From assembly GCA_017630975.1 (NCBI GenBank), contig JAGBUF010000196.1, forward strand, positions 1-5,972: DNA of 5,972 bases. The letters are read 5' to 3'. Within the stretch, counting starts at the first letter, position 1, and each line of letters begins with the position of its first letter. Source of the DNA: Paraprevotella sp. (lineage in GTDB: Bacteria > Bacteroidota > Bacteroidia > Bacteroidales > Bacteroidaceae). The position numbers and the translations under genes were made by a program. Shown piece after piece: positions 1 through 5,853 of this stretch. The notes below the pieces were generated by a model. The model ran no database searches. It was not told the origin of the DNA and was given only the letters and a program-made list of their open reading frames with translations.

Positions 1-497
1 AAGGTAGCAAGAACAAATACGCCATGGTTGGATTCCGTTGCTGCAACACATTGAGTGAGAATGGTTCTGTTGCCCGTGGTATCTGCGTATATGATGAAAA
101 CCATCACTTGACTGATGTTGTAGAACGCACAGAAATCATGCGTGTTCCGGCAGATGGTCCGATCTGCTATAAGGACGAAAATGGCGAATGGGTAGCTGTA
201 GACGAGAATGTTCCAGTTTCTATGAATATGTGGGGCTTCACTCCTGACTACTTTGAACACAGTGAGACTTATTTCAAAGAATTCCTTTCTGATCCGAAAA
301 ATATGGAAAACCTGAAAGCGGAATTCTTCATTCCGTTGATGGTGAACAAACTCATTAATGACGGCACATCTACTTGTGAAGTTCTTGATACTACTTCCAA
401 GTGGTTCGGTGTGACTTATGCAGCCGACCGCGATGCAACCGTTGAGCGTATCGCTCAATTGGTAAAGGATGGTGTATATCCTGAGAAATTATTCTAA
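1..497 (+). CDS. Sugar-phosphate nucleotidyltransferase-like protein, C-terminal part (5' end outside window)
   Basis: The reading frame is open from the left edge (first full codon at base 3) and stops with TAA at 495-497, so only about the last 164 residues are seen. The fragment resembles the C-terminal half of Bacteroidetes proteins annotated as nucleotidyltransferase or NDP-sugar pyrophosphorylase. Visible similarities are the MVGFRCCNTLSENGSVARGI stretch, the SMNMWGFTPDYF strand and the closing YAADRDATVERIAQLV segment. Such enzymes couple a sugar phosphate to a nucleotide in the cytoplasm to make activated sugars. The diagnostic N-terminal nucleotide-binding loop (GxGxR type) lies outside the window, so the substrate cannot be named. 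The ATG at base 24 is an internal methionine, because homology continues upstream of it (KNKYAMVGF). A hairpin terminator follows at once, so this is the last gene of its transcript. The family call is fairly secure, the exact reaction is not. Confidence 0.72.
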   Translation, partial: GSKNKYAMVGFRCCNTLSENGSVARGICVYDENHHLTDVVERTEIMRVPADGPICYKDENGEWVAVDENVPVSMNMWGFTPDYFEHSETYFKEFLSDPKNMENLKAEFFIPLMVNKLINDGTSTCEVLDTTSKWFGVTYAADRDATVERIAQLVKDGVYPEKLF

Positions 498-512
498 TCG
501 GTTCTTATAAAG

Positions 513-547
513 AAAACTCCTCTTGCCAATGGTAAGAGGAGTTTTTT
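513..547. terminator. Bidirectional intrinsic terminator between convergent genes
   Basis: A perfect 12-bp inverted repeat (AAAACTCCTCTT at 513-524, AAGAGGAGTTTT at 534-545) is extended inward by a G-T wobble and two G-C pairs (525-527 with 531-533). This leaves a three-base AAT loop. The right arm ends in six T (542-547) for the plus strand, and the left arm starts with four A, which serve as a U tract for the minus strand. The structure ends exactly where the stop codon of the minus-strand methyltransferase begins (546), so one hairpin probably ends both transcripts. Confidence 0.9.
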
Positions 548-1280
548 ATTGCTGAGGTATAAGACGCGCCAAATAATCATAATGTTCTCCTTCAGCCACC
601 ATTTCTGCATGAAACCCATTTTGTTCAGCATGATAAGCTAAGGTGGAAAAATCAACGTATAACCAATCAAAAGGTGCTCCTTTTATACGTTTATACTGCA
701 TCTGGAAATCCAATTCACCATAATAACCGGCATTTAAATCAATATCCAGCACTCCTTCTTCATCCTCAAAGATATAACGTAAATCAGTAGAATCCATTAA
801 GATACAACCATCGGGAACCAACAATTGTTTCATCCTACGAAAAAACAAGGGCATACGTTCTAATCTTCCAATAATTCCAGATCCGTTCATTAACATCAGC
901 ACAGTATCATAACACCCAACAAACCCCTCGTCAAACAAATCCACTTGATGCGCCATCCTTACACCCCTTCGGTTCATCACATCTACTGAAAAGGGAGAAA
1001 TATCTATCGCCGTCACCTCCAGTCCTTTTTCCTGCAAGGCAAGACTATGGCAACCGGCACCGGCTCCCACATCCAACACTCTTCCTCGACATAGCGACAA
1101 TGCCTGTTGCTCCAGCATCGGCATTTCGTGTATTGTTCTGAACAGCGTTTCCACCGGCAATTCGTCCTCATCAAAATCGGTAGACATCACCCGCAAACGT
1201 GCCGCTACCCCCTTCTCATAAAAGTCTTTGATGGCAGCTCCCATCGGATCATTGGTTTGACTTATTTTTCCCATAGTCAT
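546..1280 (-). CDS. Class I SAM-dependent methyltransferase
   Basis: This 244-residue soluble, presumably cytoplasmic protein has the Rossmann-fold signature of class I methyltransferases. Motif I is VLDVGAGAGCHSL at residues 68-80, which binds S-adenosylmethionine. The acidic residue for the SAM ribose is D93 in VTAIDIS. A motif IV-like strand lies at DTVLMLMNGSG (125-135), and the post-core strand at LLVPDGCILMDSTD (153-166). The N-terminal 60 residues would form a helical cap and the C-terminus a substrate lid. The substrate is not evident; many such Bacteroidetes proteins carry only a generic name. The start at 1280 (MTMGK) lies 14 bases downstream of a -7 box, so a second ATG at 1274 is an equally possible start. 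It is transcribed divergently from the EFR1-type gene and ends at the shared terminator. The fold is confident, the acceptor molecule unknown. Confidence 0.85.
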   Translation of the reverse strand: MTMGKISQTNDPMGAAIKDFYEKGVAARLRVMSTDFDEDELPVETLFRTIHEMPMLEQQALSLCRGRVLDVGAGAGCHSLALQEKGLEVTAIDISPFSVDVMNRRGVRMAHQVDLFDEGFVGCYDTVLMLMNGSGIIGRLERMPLFFRRMKQLLVPDGCILMDSTDLRYIFEDEEGVLDIDLNAGYYGELDFQMQYKRIKGAPFDWLYVDFSTLAYHAEQNGFHAEMVAEGEHYDYLARLIPQQ

Positions 1281-1294
1281 TTGATTTTTCTATG

Positions 1295-1302
1295 CAAAGA
1301 TA
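1295..1302 (-). promoter_or_regulatory. Bacteroidetes-type -7 box for the methyltransferase gene
   Basis: Read on the minus strand, the sequence is TATCTTTG, a full match to the Bacteroidetes -7 consensus TAnnTTTG. It sits 14 bases before the ATG at 1280, so the leader would be only about 5-10 bases. No TTTG-like -33 element is seen at the usual 19-20 base spacing. Confidence 0.65.
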
Positions 1303-1333
1303 CAATAAATATTCGTCTTGTTACATTATTGTC

Positions 1334-1341
1334 TATCTTTG
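1334..1341 (+). promoter_or_regulatory. Bacteroidetes-type -7 box for the flavodoxin/ferredoxin gene
   Basis: TATCTTTG matches the -7 consensus TAnnTTTG and lies 45 bases before the ATG at 1387, giving a predicted leader of about 40 A/T-rich bases. No clear -33 TTTG is present 19-20 bases upstream; that stretch falls between the two divergent promoters. Confidence 0.65.
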
Positions 1342-1386
1342 CACTATCATAATGACTCATAATAGAACCTAATAAACATACCACAT

Positions 1387-2229
1387 ATGAAACTGAATCA
1401 AATCACCATTTGTTACTACTCACCGACACATACCTCAAAAAAAATAGCCCAATCCATCGCTGACGGTCTACAGATTGCACGACGAAGAGAAATTGATTTG
1501 ACTACCGATACGAGCACAAGTCCCATCTCCATACAGGATTCTATCTGTATTGTCGCAGTTCCTGTCTATGGAGGACTGGTTGCACCGGTGGCAGCTCAGC
1601 GCATCCGCCGTATAAAAGCTATTAACAGCGTTGTTATACCGGTAGTCGTCTATGGCAACCGCGACTATGAAGACGCATTAATTCAATTACGCGACATGCT
1701 TCAAGAACAGGGTTTCGTACCATTCTGTGGTGCAGCTTTCATCGGCGAGCATTCTTATAGTCGACCCGAAATGCCCATCGCAGAAAATAGGCCGGATGAT
1801 GAAGATCTGAAAATGGCAGAGGATTTCGGGAAAAAGGCTTTAGGTGTATTGTTGCAACATATCAATATCAATGAAAAAGAAAACTTAAACGCTACTGATT
1901 TCTCTCTTAGCCACCAAAAAACTCTTGAAGAACTACTCCCCCCTCTAAATGTAAAAGGTAACAAACCTTACAAGACATTGCGCACACCGACACCTCAAGC
2001 TCCTGTCGTTGATGAGAGTTGCTATGGATGTGGCGATTGCATAGATTGGTGCCCAACCAAAGCCATCAGTATGGTAGAGGGGCACTCCACCACAAGAATA
2101 GATCTCTGTACAAAATGTTGCGCCTGTGTAAAATTCTGTCCTATTGGCGCCAGAACCTTTGAAACACCATACACAGCGATGCTGCACGAAAAATGCAAAG
2201 AGCGCCGTACACCGGAAATATTTTTCTAA
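1387..2229 (+). CDS. EFR1-type flavodoxin-like protein with two C-terminal [4Fe-4S] clusters
   Basis: The 280-residue protein has two parts. Residues 5-155 are flavodoxin-like: ITICYYSPTHTSKKIAQSI (6-24) matches the FMN-phosphate loop after the first strand, and VAVPVYGGLVAPVA (57-69) and VVVYGNRDYEDAL (86-98) match the loops that hold the flavin ring. After a linker, two bacterial ferredoxin motifs follow: C212-x2-C215-x2-C218-x3-C222-P, and C241-x2-C244-x2-C247-x3-C251-P, the second with an extra C245. This order is typical of proteins named EFR1 family ferrodoxin. It would carry electrons between a flavin and two iron-sulfur clusters in the anaerobic cytoplasm; the partner enzymes are unknown. 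No signal peptide or membrane segment is seen. The ATG at 1387 follows an A/T-rich leader with no Shine-Dalgarno site. The domain calls are strong, the physiological role is not known. Confidence 0.88.
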   Translation: MKLNQITICYYSPTHTSKKIAQSIADGLQIARRREIDLTTDTSTSPISIQDSICIVAVPVYGGLVAPVAAQRIRRIKAINSVVIPVVVYGNRDYEDALIQLRDMLQEQGFVPFCGAAFIGEHSYSRPEMPIAENRPDDEDLKMAEDFGKKALGVLLQHININEKENLNATDFSLSHQKTLEELLPPLNVKGNKPYKTLRTPTPQAPVVDESCYGCGDCIDWCPTKAISMVEGHSTTRIDLCTKCCACVKFCPIGARTFETPYTAMLHEKCKERRTPEIFF

Positions 2230-2241
2230 AAACATTCCACT

Positions 2242-2273
2242 ATCCACCGCTGGATCTACGCACTTTTTTGTGC
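2242..2273 (+). terminator. Possible weak terminator after the EFR1-type gene
   Basis: A short hairpin (ATCCA 2242-2246, TGGAT 2251-2255, loop CCGC) is followed eight bases later by six T (2264-2269). Those T are themselves the loop of a four-base GCAC/GTGC repeat. Neither stem is strong, and the T run is not directly attached to the first stem, so this is tentative. The start of the next gene 130 bases after the stop, with its own likely promoter, makes a transcript end here plausible. Confidence 0.3.
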
Positions 2274-2280
2274 CATACGC

Positions 2281-2310
2281 TTGTATTCCCGTTTATTTTA
2301 CGTAAATTCG
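2281..2310 (+). promoter_or_regulatory. Likely promoter of the GatC-like/kduI operon
   Basis: TTG at 2281-2283 is followed by exactly 19 bases and then TAAATTCG at 2303-2310. This fits the Bacteroidetes pattern of a -33 TTG/TTTG and a -7 TAnnTTTG with one mismatch. Transcription would begin near 2316-2320, leaving about 40 A-rich bases before the ATG at 2360. A second, poorer -7 match (AACCTTTG, 2314-2321) lacks a spaced -33 element. A 10-bp palindrome, TTTACGTAAA (2297-2306), overlaps the -7 box and could be an operator. Confidence 0.45.
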
Positions 2311-2359
2311 CACAACCTTTGATTGAAAAAACATTAACAACAAGTAAACTATAAAAAAC

Positions 2360-3733
2360 ATGGAAGCTGTTTTCGAGTACATTATCGGTCTGGGCGCCGC
2401 CGTGATGATGCCCATTCTTTTCACCATTTTAGGAGTATGTATCCGTATCCCTTTCGCCAAGGCATTGAAGAGTGGATTGTATGTAGGTGTCGGATTCGTC
2501 GGACTATCCGTCATTACCGGCTTGCTCACCAGCAGTTTGGGACCCGCTCTGACCAAGGTCGTTGAAATTTATGAATTGGAATTAGGAGTGTTTGATATGG
2601 GATGGCCTGCGGCAGCAGCTGTGGCATACAACACAACAGTTGGTGCATTCATTATCCCTGTCTGCTTGGCAGTCAATCTTGTTTTGCTTTTACTAAAATG
2701 CACACGTACCGTCAATATTGACTTATGGAATTACTGGCACTTTGCCTTCATCGGTGCTGTCGTTTATTTCATGACCGGTACCATCGCATGGGGTTTCTTC
2801 GCTGCCATCATCTGCTACATCATCACTTTGGTATTGGCAGACTACACCGCAGAACGTTTCCAGAAGTTCTATGACAAGATGGATGGCATTTCCATCCCCC
2901 AACCTTTCTGTCAAGGTTTTGTTCCTTTTGCCATAGCCATCAACAAGTTATTGGATCTGATTCCGGGATTTGACAAACTGAACATTGACGCAGAAGGTAT
3001 GAAAAAGAAATTCGGTTTGTTGGGCGAACCTCTTTTCCTCGGAGTCCTTGTAGGTTGTGGCATTGGTGCACTGGCTTGTAAGGATGGTCAGGAATTGATA
3101 GACGGCATTCCGGGTATTTTAGGATTGGGCATCAAGATGGGAGCCGTCATGGAATTGATTCCTCGCATCACCAGCCTATTTATTGAAGGTTTGCGCCCCA
3201 TCTCAGACGCTACTCGAGAACTCATCGCCAAGAAGTTCGGCGAAGATGCCAAGTTGCACATTGGTATGAGTCCTGCACTAGTGATTGGTCATCCTGCCAC
3301 ACTTGTCGTTTCTTTGTTACTGATACCCGTTACCTTATTATTAGCTGTGATTCTTCCCGGCAATCAATTCTTGCCATTGGCTTCCTTGGCGGGTATGTTC
3401 TACGTATTCCCTTTGATACTTCCCATCACCAAAGGTAACGTTGTAAAAACCTTTATCATCGGATTAGTCATGATGGTTTTCGGTTTGTATTTTGTCACAT
3501 ACATGGCTGGCGACTTTACATTGGCGGCACACGATGTTTATGCGCAGACACAAGATGCAGCAGTTAAAATCCCGGATGGATTCAAAGCCGGTGCATTGGA
3601 CTTTGCCTCTAGTCCATTGGCCATTCTGATTTATGCGCTTACTAAATACAAGATTTACATTGGCGCGGCCGTACTTTGTATCTTTACACTGACGCTCGTA
3701 TTTTGGAATCGTCGTCAAATCAATAAGAAATAA
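2360..3733 (+). CDS. PTS galactitol-type EIIC (GatC-like) membrane permease without EIIA/EIIB
   Basis: The 457-residue protein is close in length to E. coli GatC (about 451) and alike along its whole length. Shared landmarks are GFVGL...GLL..SLGPA (45-63), ELGVFDMGWPAAAA (74-87), TRTVNIDLWNYWH (115-127), KKKFGLLGEPLFLG (215-228), IGMSPALVIGHPA (301-313) and LPGNQFLPLASLA (332-344). Hydrophobic segments run throughout (for example 8-28, 94-113, 130-160, 314-333, 342-356, 364-382 and 430-449), so it is an inner-membrane channel of the galactitol/ascorbate EIIC superfamily. In a true PTS, EIIC moves the sugar while EIIB phosphorylates it. Here no EIIA or EIIB domain is fused or adjacent, and Bacteroidetes generally lack EI and HPr, so it may act as a phosphorylation-independent carrier. 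The neighbouring kduI, 19 bases downstream, suggests a uronate-derived substrate. The family is secure, the substrate and energy coupling are inferred. Confidence 0.88.
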   Translation: MEAVFEYIIGLGAAVMMPILFTILGVCIRIPFAKALKSGLYVGVGFVGLSVITGLLTSSLGPALTKVVEIYELELGVFDMGWPAAAAVAYNTTVGAFIIPVCLAVNLVLLLLKCTRTVNIDLWNYWHFAFIGAVVYFMTGTIAWGFFAAIICYIITLVLADYTAERFQKFYDKMDGISIPQPFCQGFVPFAIAINKLLDLIPGFDKLNIDAEGMKKKFGLLGEPLFLGVLVGCGIGALACKDGQELIDGIPGILGLGIKMGAVMELIPRITSLFIEGLRPISDATRELIAKKFGEDAKLHIGMSPALVIGHPATLVVSLLLIPVTLLLAVILPGNQFLPLASLAGMFYVFPLILPITKGNVVKTFIIGLVMMVFGLYFVTYMAGDFTLAAHDVYAQTQDAAVKIPDGFKAGALDFASSPLAILIYALTKYKIYIGAAVLCIFTLTLVFWNRRQINKK

Positions 3734-3752
3734 TCATTAAATCAAGAAGAAT

Positions 3753-4694
3753 ATGAAAAAGTTAGCTTTAGCATTTTTTATGGGTTTAGGTGTATTTGCA
3801 GCCAATGCCCAAGTGAATTATACCGTACAAACGGCATGTCATCCAAAAGACGTAAAAAACTATGATACAGAACGTCTTCGTGAAGCCTTCTTAATGGAAA
3901 AGGTAATGGTTGCTGACGAAATTAATGTGACATACACCCTGTATGACCGTTTGATTTTTGGTGGTGCGATGCCTGTAAATAAAGTATTAAAACTGGAAAG
4001 TTTTTATGAACTCAAGGCTGAACACTTCCTTGATCGTCGCGAATTAGGAGTGATTAACGTAGGTGGTGACGGTATCGTCACTGTGGACGGAAAGGAATAC
4101 CCCATGAAGTTCAAAGAAGGCTTGTACGTGGGTTGTAGCAAGAAAGAAGTGACTTTCAAGAGTAATGACCCTGCAAACCCTGCAAAATTCTACATCAACT
4201 CCACTCCGGCTTATAAGGAGTATGTTACACAGTTGATTACCACTGACAAGAACGCTGACAAGAAGAAATATGCCATTGCACAATCTGACAAATACGGAAA
4301 AATGGAAGACAGCAACGACCGCGTAGTCAACCAACTCATCGTAAGCAGTGTTTTGGGCAAGGTAAAAGGCGGTGGTACCAACCAACTTCAAATGGGATTG
4401 ACAGAGTTGAAACCGGGTTCTGTTTGGAATACCATGCCGGCTCATACTCATACACGCCGTATGGATGCATATTTCTACTTTAACGTACCGAAATGTAATT
4501 CCATCTGTCATTTGATGTGCGAACCTAAAGAGCAACGCATGTTATGGATGAACAACGAGCAAGCCATTACCTCACCGGAATGGTCTATCCACGCAGCTGC
4601 CGGAACCAGCAACTACATGTTTATCTGGGGTATGGGAGGTGAAAACCTAAACTATGGCGACAAAGATGAAATCAAATATACTGAAATGAGATAA
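3753..4694 (+). CDS. kduI: 5-keto-4-deoxyuronate isomerase (KduI), exported form
   Basis: KduI converts 5-keto-4-deoxyuronate (from unsaturated uronic acids) to 2,5-diketo-3-deoxygluconate in pectin and glycosaminoglycan breakdown. Family landmarks are [10 protein letters not shown] (47-56), [11 protein letters not shown] (95-105), TVDGKEY (110-116), [18 protein letters not shown] (212-229), [14 protein letters not shown] (267-280) and FIWGMGGEN (290-298). The protein has 313 residues against 278 in E. coli, and an offset of +35 aligns the metal site. H231, H233 and H280 match the Zn ligands H196, H198 and H245, but D238 stands where E. coli has ligand E203. The extra length is partly a clear Sec signal peptide, [20 protein letters not shown], with a likely ANA|Q cut and no lipobox cysteine. 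It is therefore predicted periplasmic, unlike the classical cytoplasmic enzyme. It is cotranscribed with the GatC-like permease; AAGAAGA (3744-3750) before the ATG is at best a weak ribosome site. Confidence 0.92.
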   Translation: MKKLALAFFMGLGVFAANAQVNYTVQTACHPKDVKNYDTERLREAFLMEKVMVADEINVTYTLYDRLIFGGAMPVNKVLKLESFYELKAEHFLDRRELGVINVGGDGIVTVDGKEYPMKFKEGLYVGCSKKEVTFKSNDPANPAKFYINSTPAYKEYVTQLITTDKNADKKKYAIAQSDKYGKMEDSNDRVVNQLIVSSVLGKVKGGGTNQLQMGLTELKPGSVWNTMPAHTHTRRMDAYFYFNVPKCNSICHLMCEPKEQRMLWMNNEQAITSPEWSIHAAAGTSNYMFIWGMGGENLNYGDKDEIKYTEMR

Positions 4695-4716
4695 TCCTTG
4701 TTAGGTTATAACATCA

Positions 4717-4759
4717 TTCCGCCCGATGATTCAAATGATTATCGGGCGGAACTTTGTTT
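4717..4759 (+). terminator. Hairpin terminator of the GatC-like/kduI operon
   Basis: A perfect 11-bp G/C-rich inverted repeat (TTCCGCCCGAT at 4717-4727, ATCGGGCGGAA at 4741-4751) lies 22 bases after the kduI stop. Further A-T and G-T pairs can form inside, leaving a CAAAT loop. The tail CTTTGTTTA is a modest U tract and also contains the -33 box of the next gene. Confidence 0.75.
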
Positions 4760-4783
4760 ATATCCCGTAATACCTTAACTTTG
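4753..4783 (+). promoter_or_regulatory. Promoter of the amidase gene (TTTG-N19-TAACTTTG)
   Basis: TTTG at 4753-4756 and TAACTTTG at 4776-4783 are full matches to the Bacteroidetes -33 and -7 elements, with the preferred spacing of 19 bases. Only five bases separate the -7 box from the ATG at 4789, so the transcript should start at or within a few bases of the start codon. That implies a leaderless or nearly leaderless mRNA. Confidence 0.75.
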
Positions 4784-4788
4784 CACAT

Positions 4789-5784
4789 ATGAAAGCCATC
4801 CTATTCAGACTACTATTCGTCATACTCACAACAATATTCTTCACTACGGCAATAGCACAAGAACGTGCAAAGCCTAGAAGTGGTGAAGGGGTCACTTCCT
4901 TTCTGAAACGCCATGGTTATACCGGAAAAGCAGCAAGAGAAGAGTTCAAACAATTGAACAAAGGAAAGCTGACAAAGGACGGTGGATTGATCATAGGACG
5001 TACCTACCAACTCCCGACCAAATCCACTAAAGCCAAAAGCACAGGAGTTGGTTCTACAATTATTGAACCGCTTTTCGGTAAGGATTTGCAGAAAGTGACC
5101 ATCAAATCCAACGAATTGGCAGGCGCCTGCTTGTATTTGGTCAGTGGACATGGCGGACCGGATCCCGGTGCCATCGGTAAAGTGAACGGAAAAGAGCTCC
5201 ATGAAGATGAATATGCATACGACATTACGCTTCGTTTGGCGCGTTCCTTAATGGAAAAAGGTGCAAAAGTGCATATCGTTATCCAAGACAAAAAAGATGG
5301 CATACGCAACGACCGCTATTTGTCCAATAGCAAAAGAGAGACTTGCATGGGTAAAGCTATTCCTTTGGATCAGGGTCAACGGCTCAGACAGCGCTGTGAT
5401 GCCATCAATCGTTTGGCAAAGGAAGATACAGAAAAATACAAACGCTCCATCTTCATCCATGTGGATAGCAGACGAAAAAAAGAACAGATAGATGTGTTCT
5501 TCTATCATAATTCGGGCAGTAAGTTAGGCAAGCGATTGGCAGATAACATTCACCATACGGTAGAAACCAAGTATGACAAGCACCAACCCAACAGAGGTTT
5601 CACCGGCACTGTCAGCAGTCGTCCTCTCTTTGTGTTACGTAAGTCAACCCCTGTTGCCACCTTCCTTGAATTAGGGAATATACAGAATGAGAAAGATCGC
5701 AAACGATTGGTACTTGCGAACAACCGTCAGGCATTGGCTGACTGGATTTGCCAGGGTATAGTAAAAGACTATAAAAGGAAATAA
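4789..5784 (+). CDS. Exported N-acetylmuramoyl-L-alanine amidase (Amidase_3 family)
   Basis: The 331-residue protein starts with a Sec signal peptide (residues 1-24, hydrophobic 4-20, likely AIA|Q cut), so it acts in the periplasm. Residues 33-76 (GEGVTSFLKRHG ... GRTYQLP) look like a divergent LysM-type wall-binding domain. Residues 115-325 form the Zn amidase domain that cuts between N-acetylmuramic acid and L-alanine of peptidoglycan. SGHGGPDPGAIG supplies Zn ligand H121, E139 (or E141) is the likely second ligand, H224 in IFIHVDS is the third, and E294 in TFLELGNIQNEKD is the catalytic acid. Oddities are FIHVDS where SIHANA is usual, and about 20 extra residues (around 171-193) between the second and third ligands. 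The start is fixed by the signal peptide although the promoter lies only five bases upstream. The gene has its own promoter and terminator. A role in cell division or wall turnover is inferred. Confidence 0.88.
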   Translation: MKAILFRLLFVILTTIFFTTAIAQERAKPRSGEGVTSFLKRHGYTGKAAREEFKQLNKGKLTKDGGLIIGRTYQLPTKSTKAKSTGVGSTIIEPLFGKDLQKVTIKSNELAGACLYLVSGHGGPDPGAIGKVNGKELHEDEYAYDITLRLARSLMEKGAKVHIVIQDKKDGIRNDRYLSNSKRETCMGKAIPLDQGQRLRQRCDAINRLAKEDTEKYKRSIFIHVDSRRKKEQIDVFFYHNSGSKLGKRLADNIHHTVETKYDKHQPNRGFTGTVSSRPLFVLRKSTPVATFLELGNIQNEKDRKRLVLANNRQALADWICQGIVKDYKRK

Positions 5785-5834
5785 ACAATAAGAGTGGGTC
5801 ACATCATCATTCAGTGCAAACCCACTCTTATTGT
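5785..5834. terminator. 15-bp hairpin between convergent genes
   Basis: ACAATAAGAGTGGGT (5785-5799) and ACCCACTCTTATTGT (5820-5834) are perfect reverse complements around a 20-base loop, beginning at the base after the amidase stop codon. The outer A/T pairs give short U-rich tails in both directions, but there is no long T run. Its position between two convergent stop codons suggests a shared bidirectional terminator. Confidence 0.75.
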
Positions 5835-5853
5835 ATGTTTCTACTGTAAAACC

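Larger units (their letters stand above)
1294..1342. repeat. Inverted repeat formed by two facing promoter boxes
   Basis: GCAAAGATA at 1294-1302 and TATCTTTGC at 1334-1342 are perfect reverse complements, 31 bases apart. Each arm also has TTATTG just upstream of its -7 box on its own strand, directly abutting on the minus strand and two bases away on the plus strand. The repeat is explained mostly by the two divergent -7 elements, but the symmetry extends slightly beyond them. Confidence 0.6.

Noticed and set aside
24..26. ATG at base 24 as a true start of the first gene
   Set aside because: The same frame is open to the window edge and the preceding residues (KNKYA) fit the family, so the gene starts upstream of the window.
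1107..1352. Open frame on the plus strand opposite the methyltransferase start
   Set aside because: It lies antisense to a gene with clear family motifs, has no recognisable domain and runs through the divergent promoter region.
2314..2321. AACCTTTG as the main -7 box of the GatC-like operon
   Set aside because: The first base departs from TAnnTTTG and no TTG/TTTG lies 19-20 bases upstream; the TTG-N19-TAAATTCG pair at 2281-2310 fits better.
3734..3752. Separate promoter or terminator between the GatC-like gene and kduI
   Set aside because: The 19-base gap has no hairpin and no -7 box, so the two genes are taken as one transcript.
4044..4535. 163-residue open frame on the minus strand within kduI
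   Set aside because: It is fully antisense to a strongly conserved enzyme, and its translation is Cys/Val/Phe-rich with no recognisable fold.
4813..5508. Several overlapping open frames on both strands inside the amidase gene
   Set aside because: They mirror the real coding frame, lack promoter or start-site support, and resemble no protein family.
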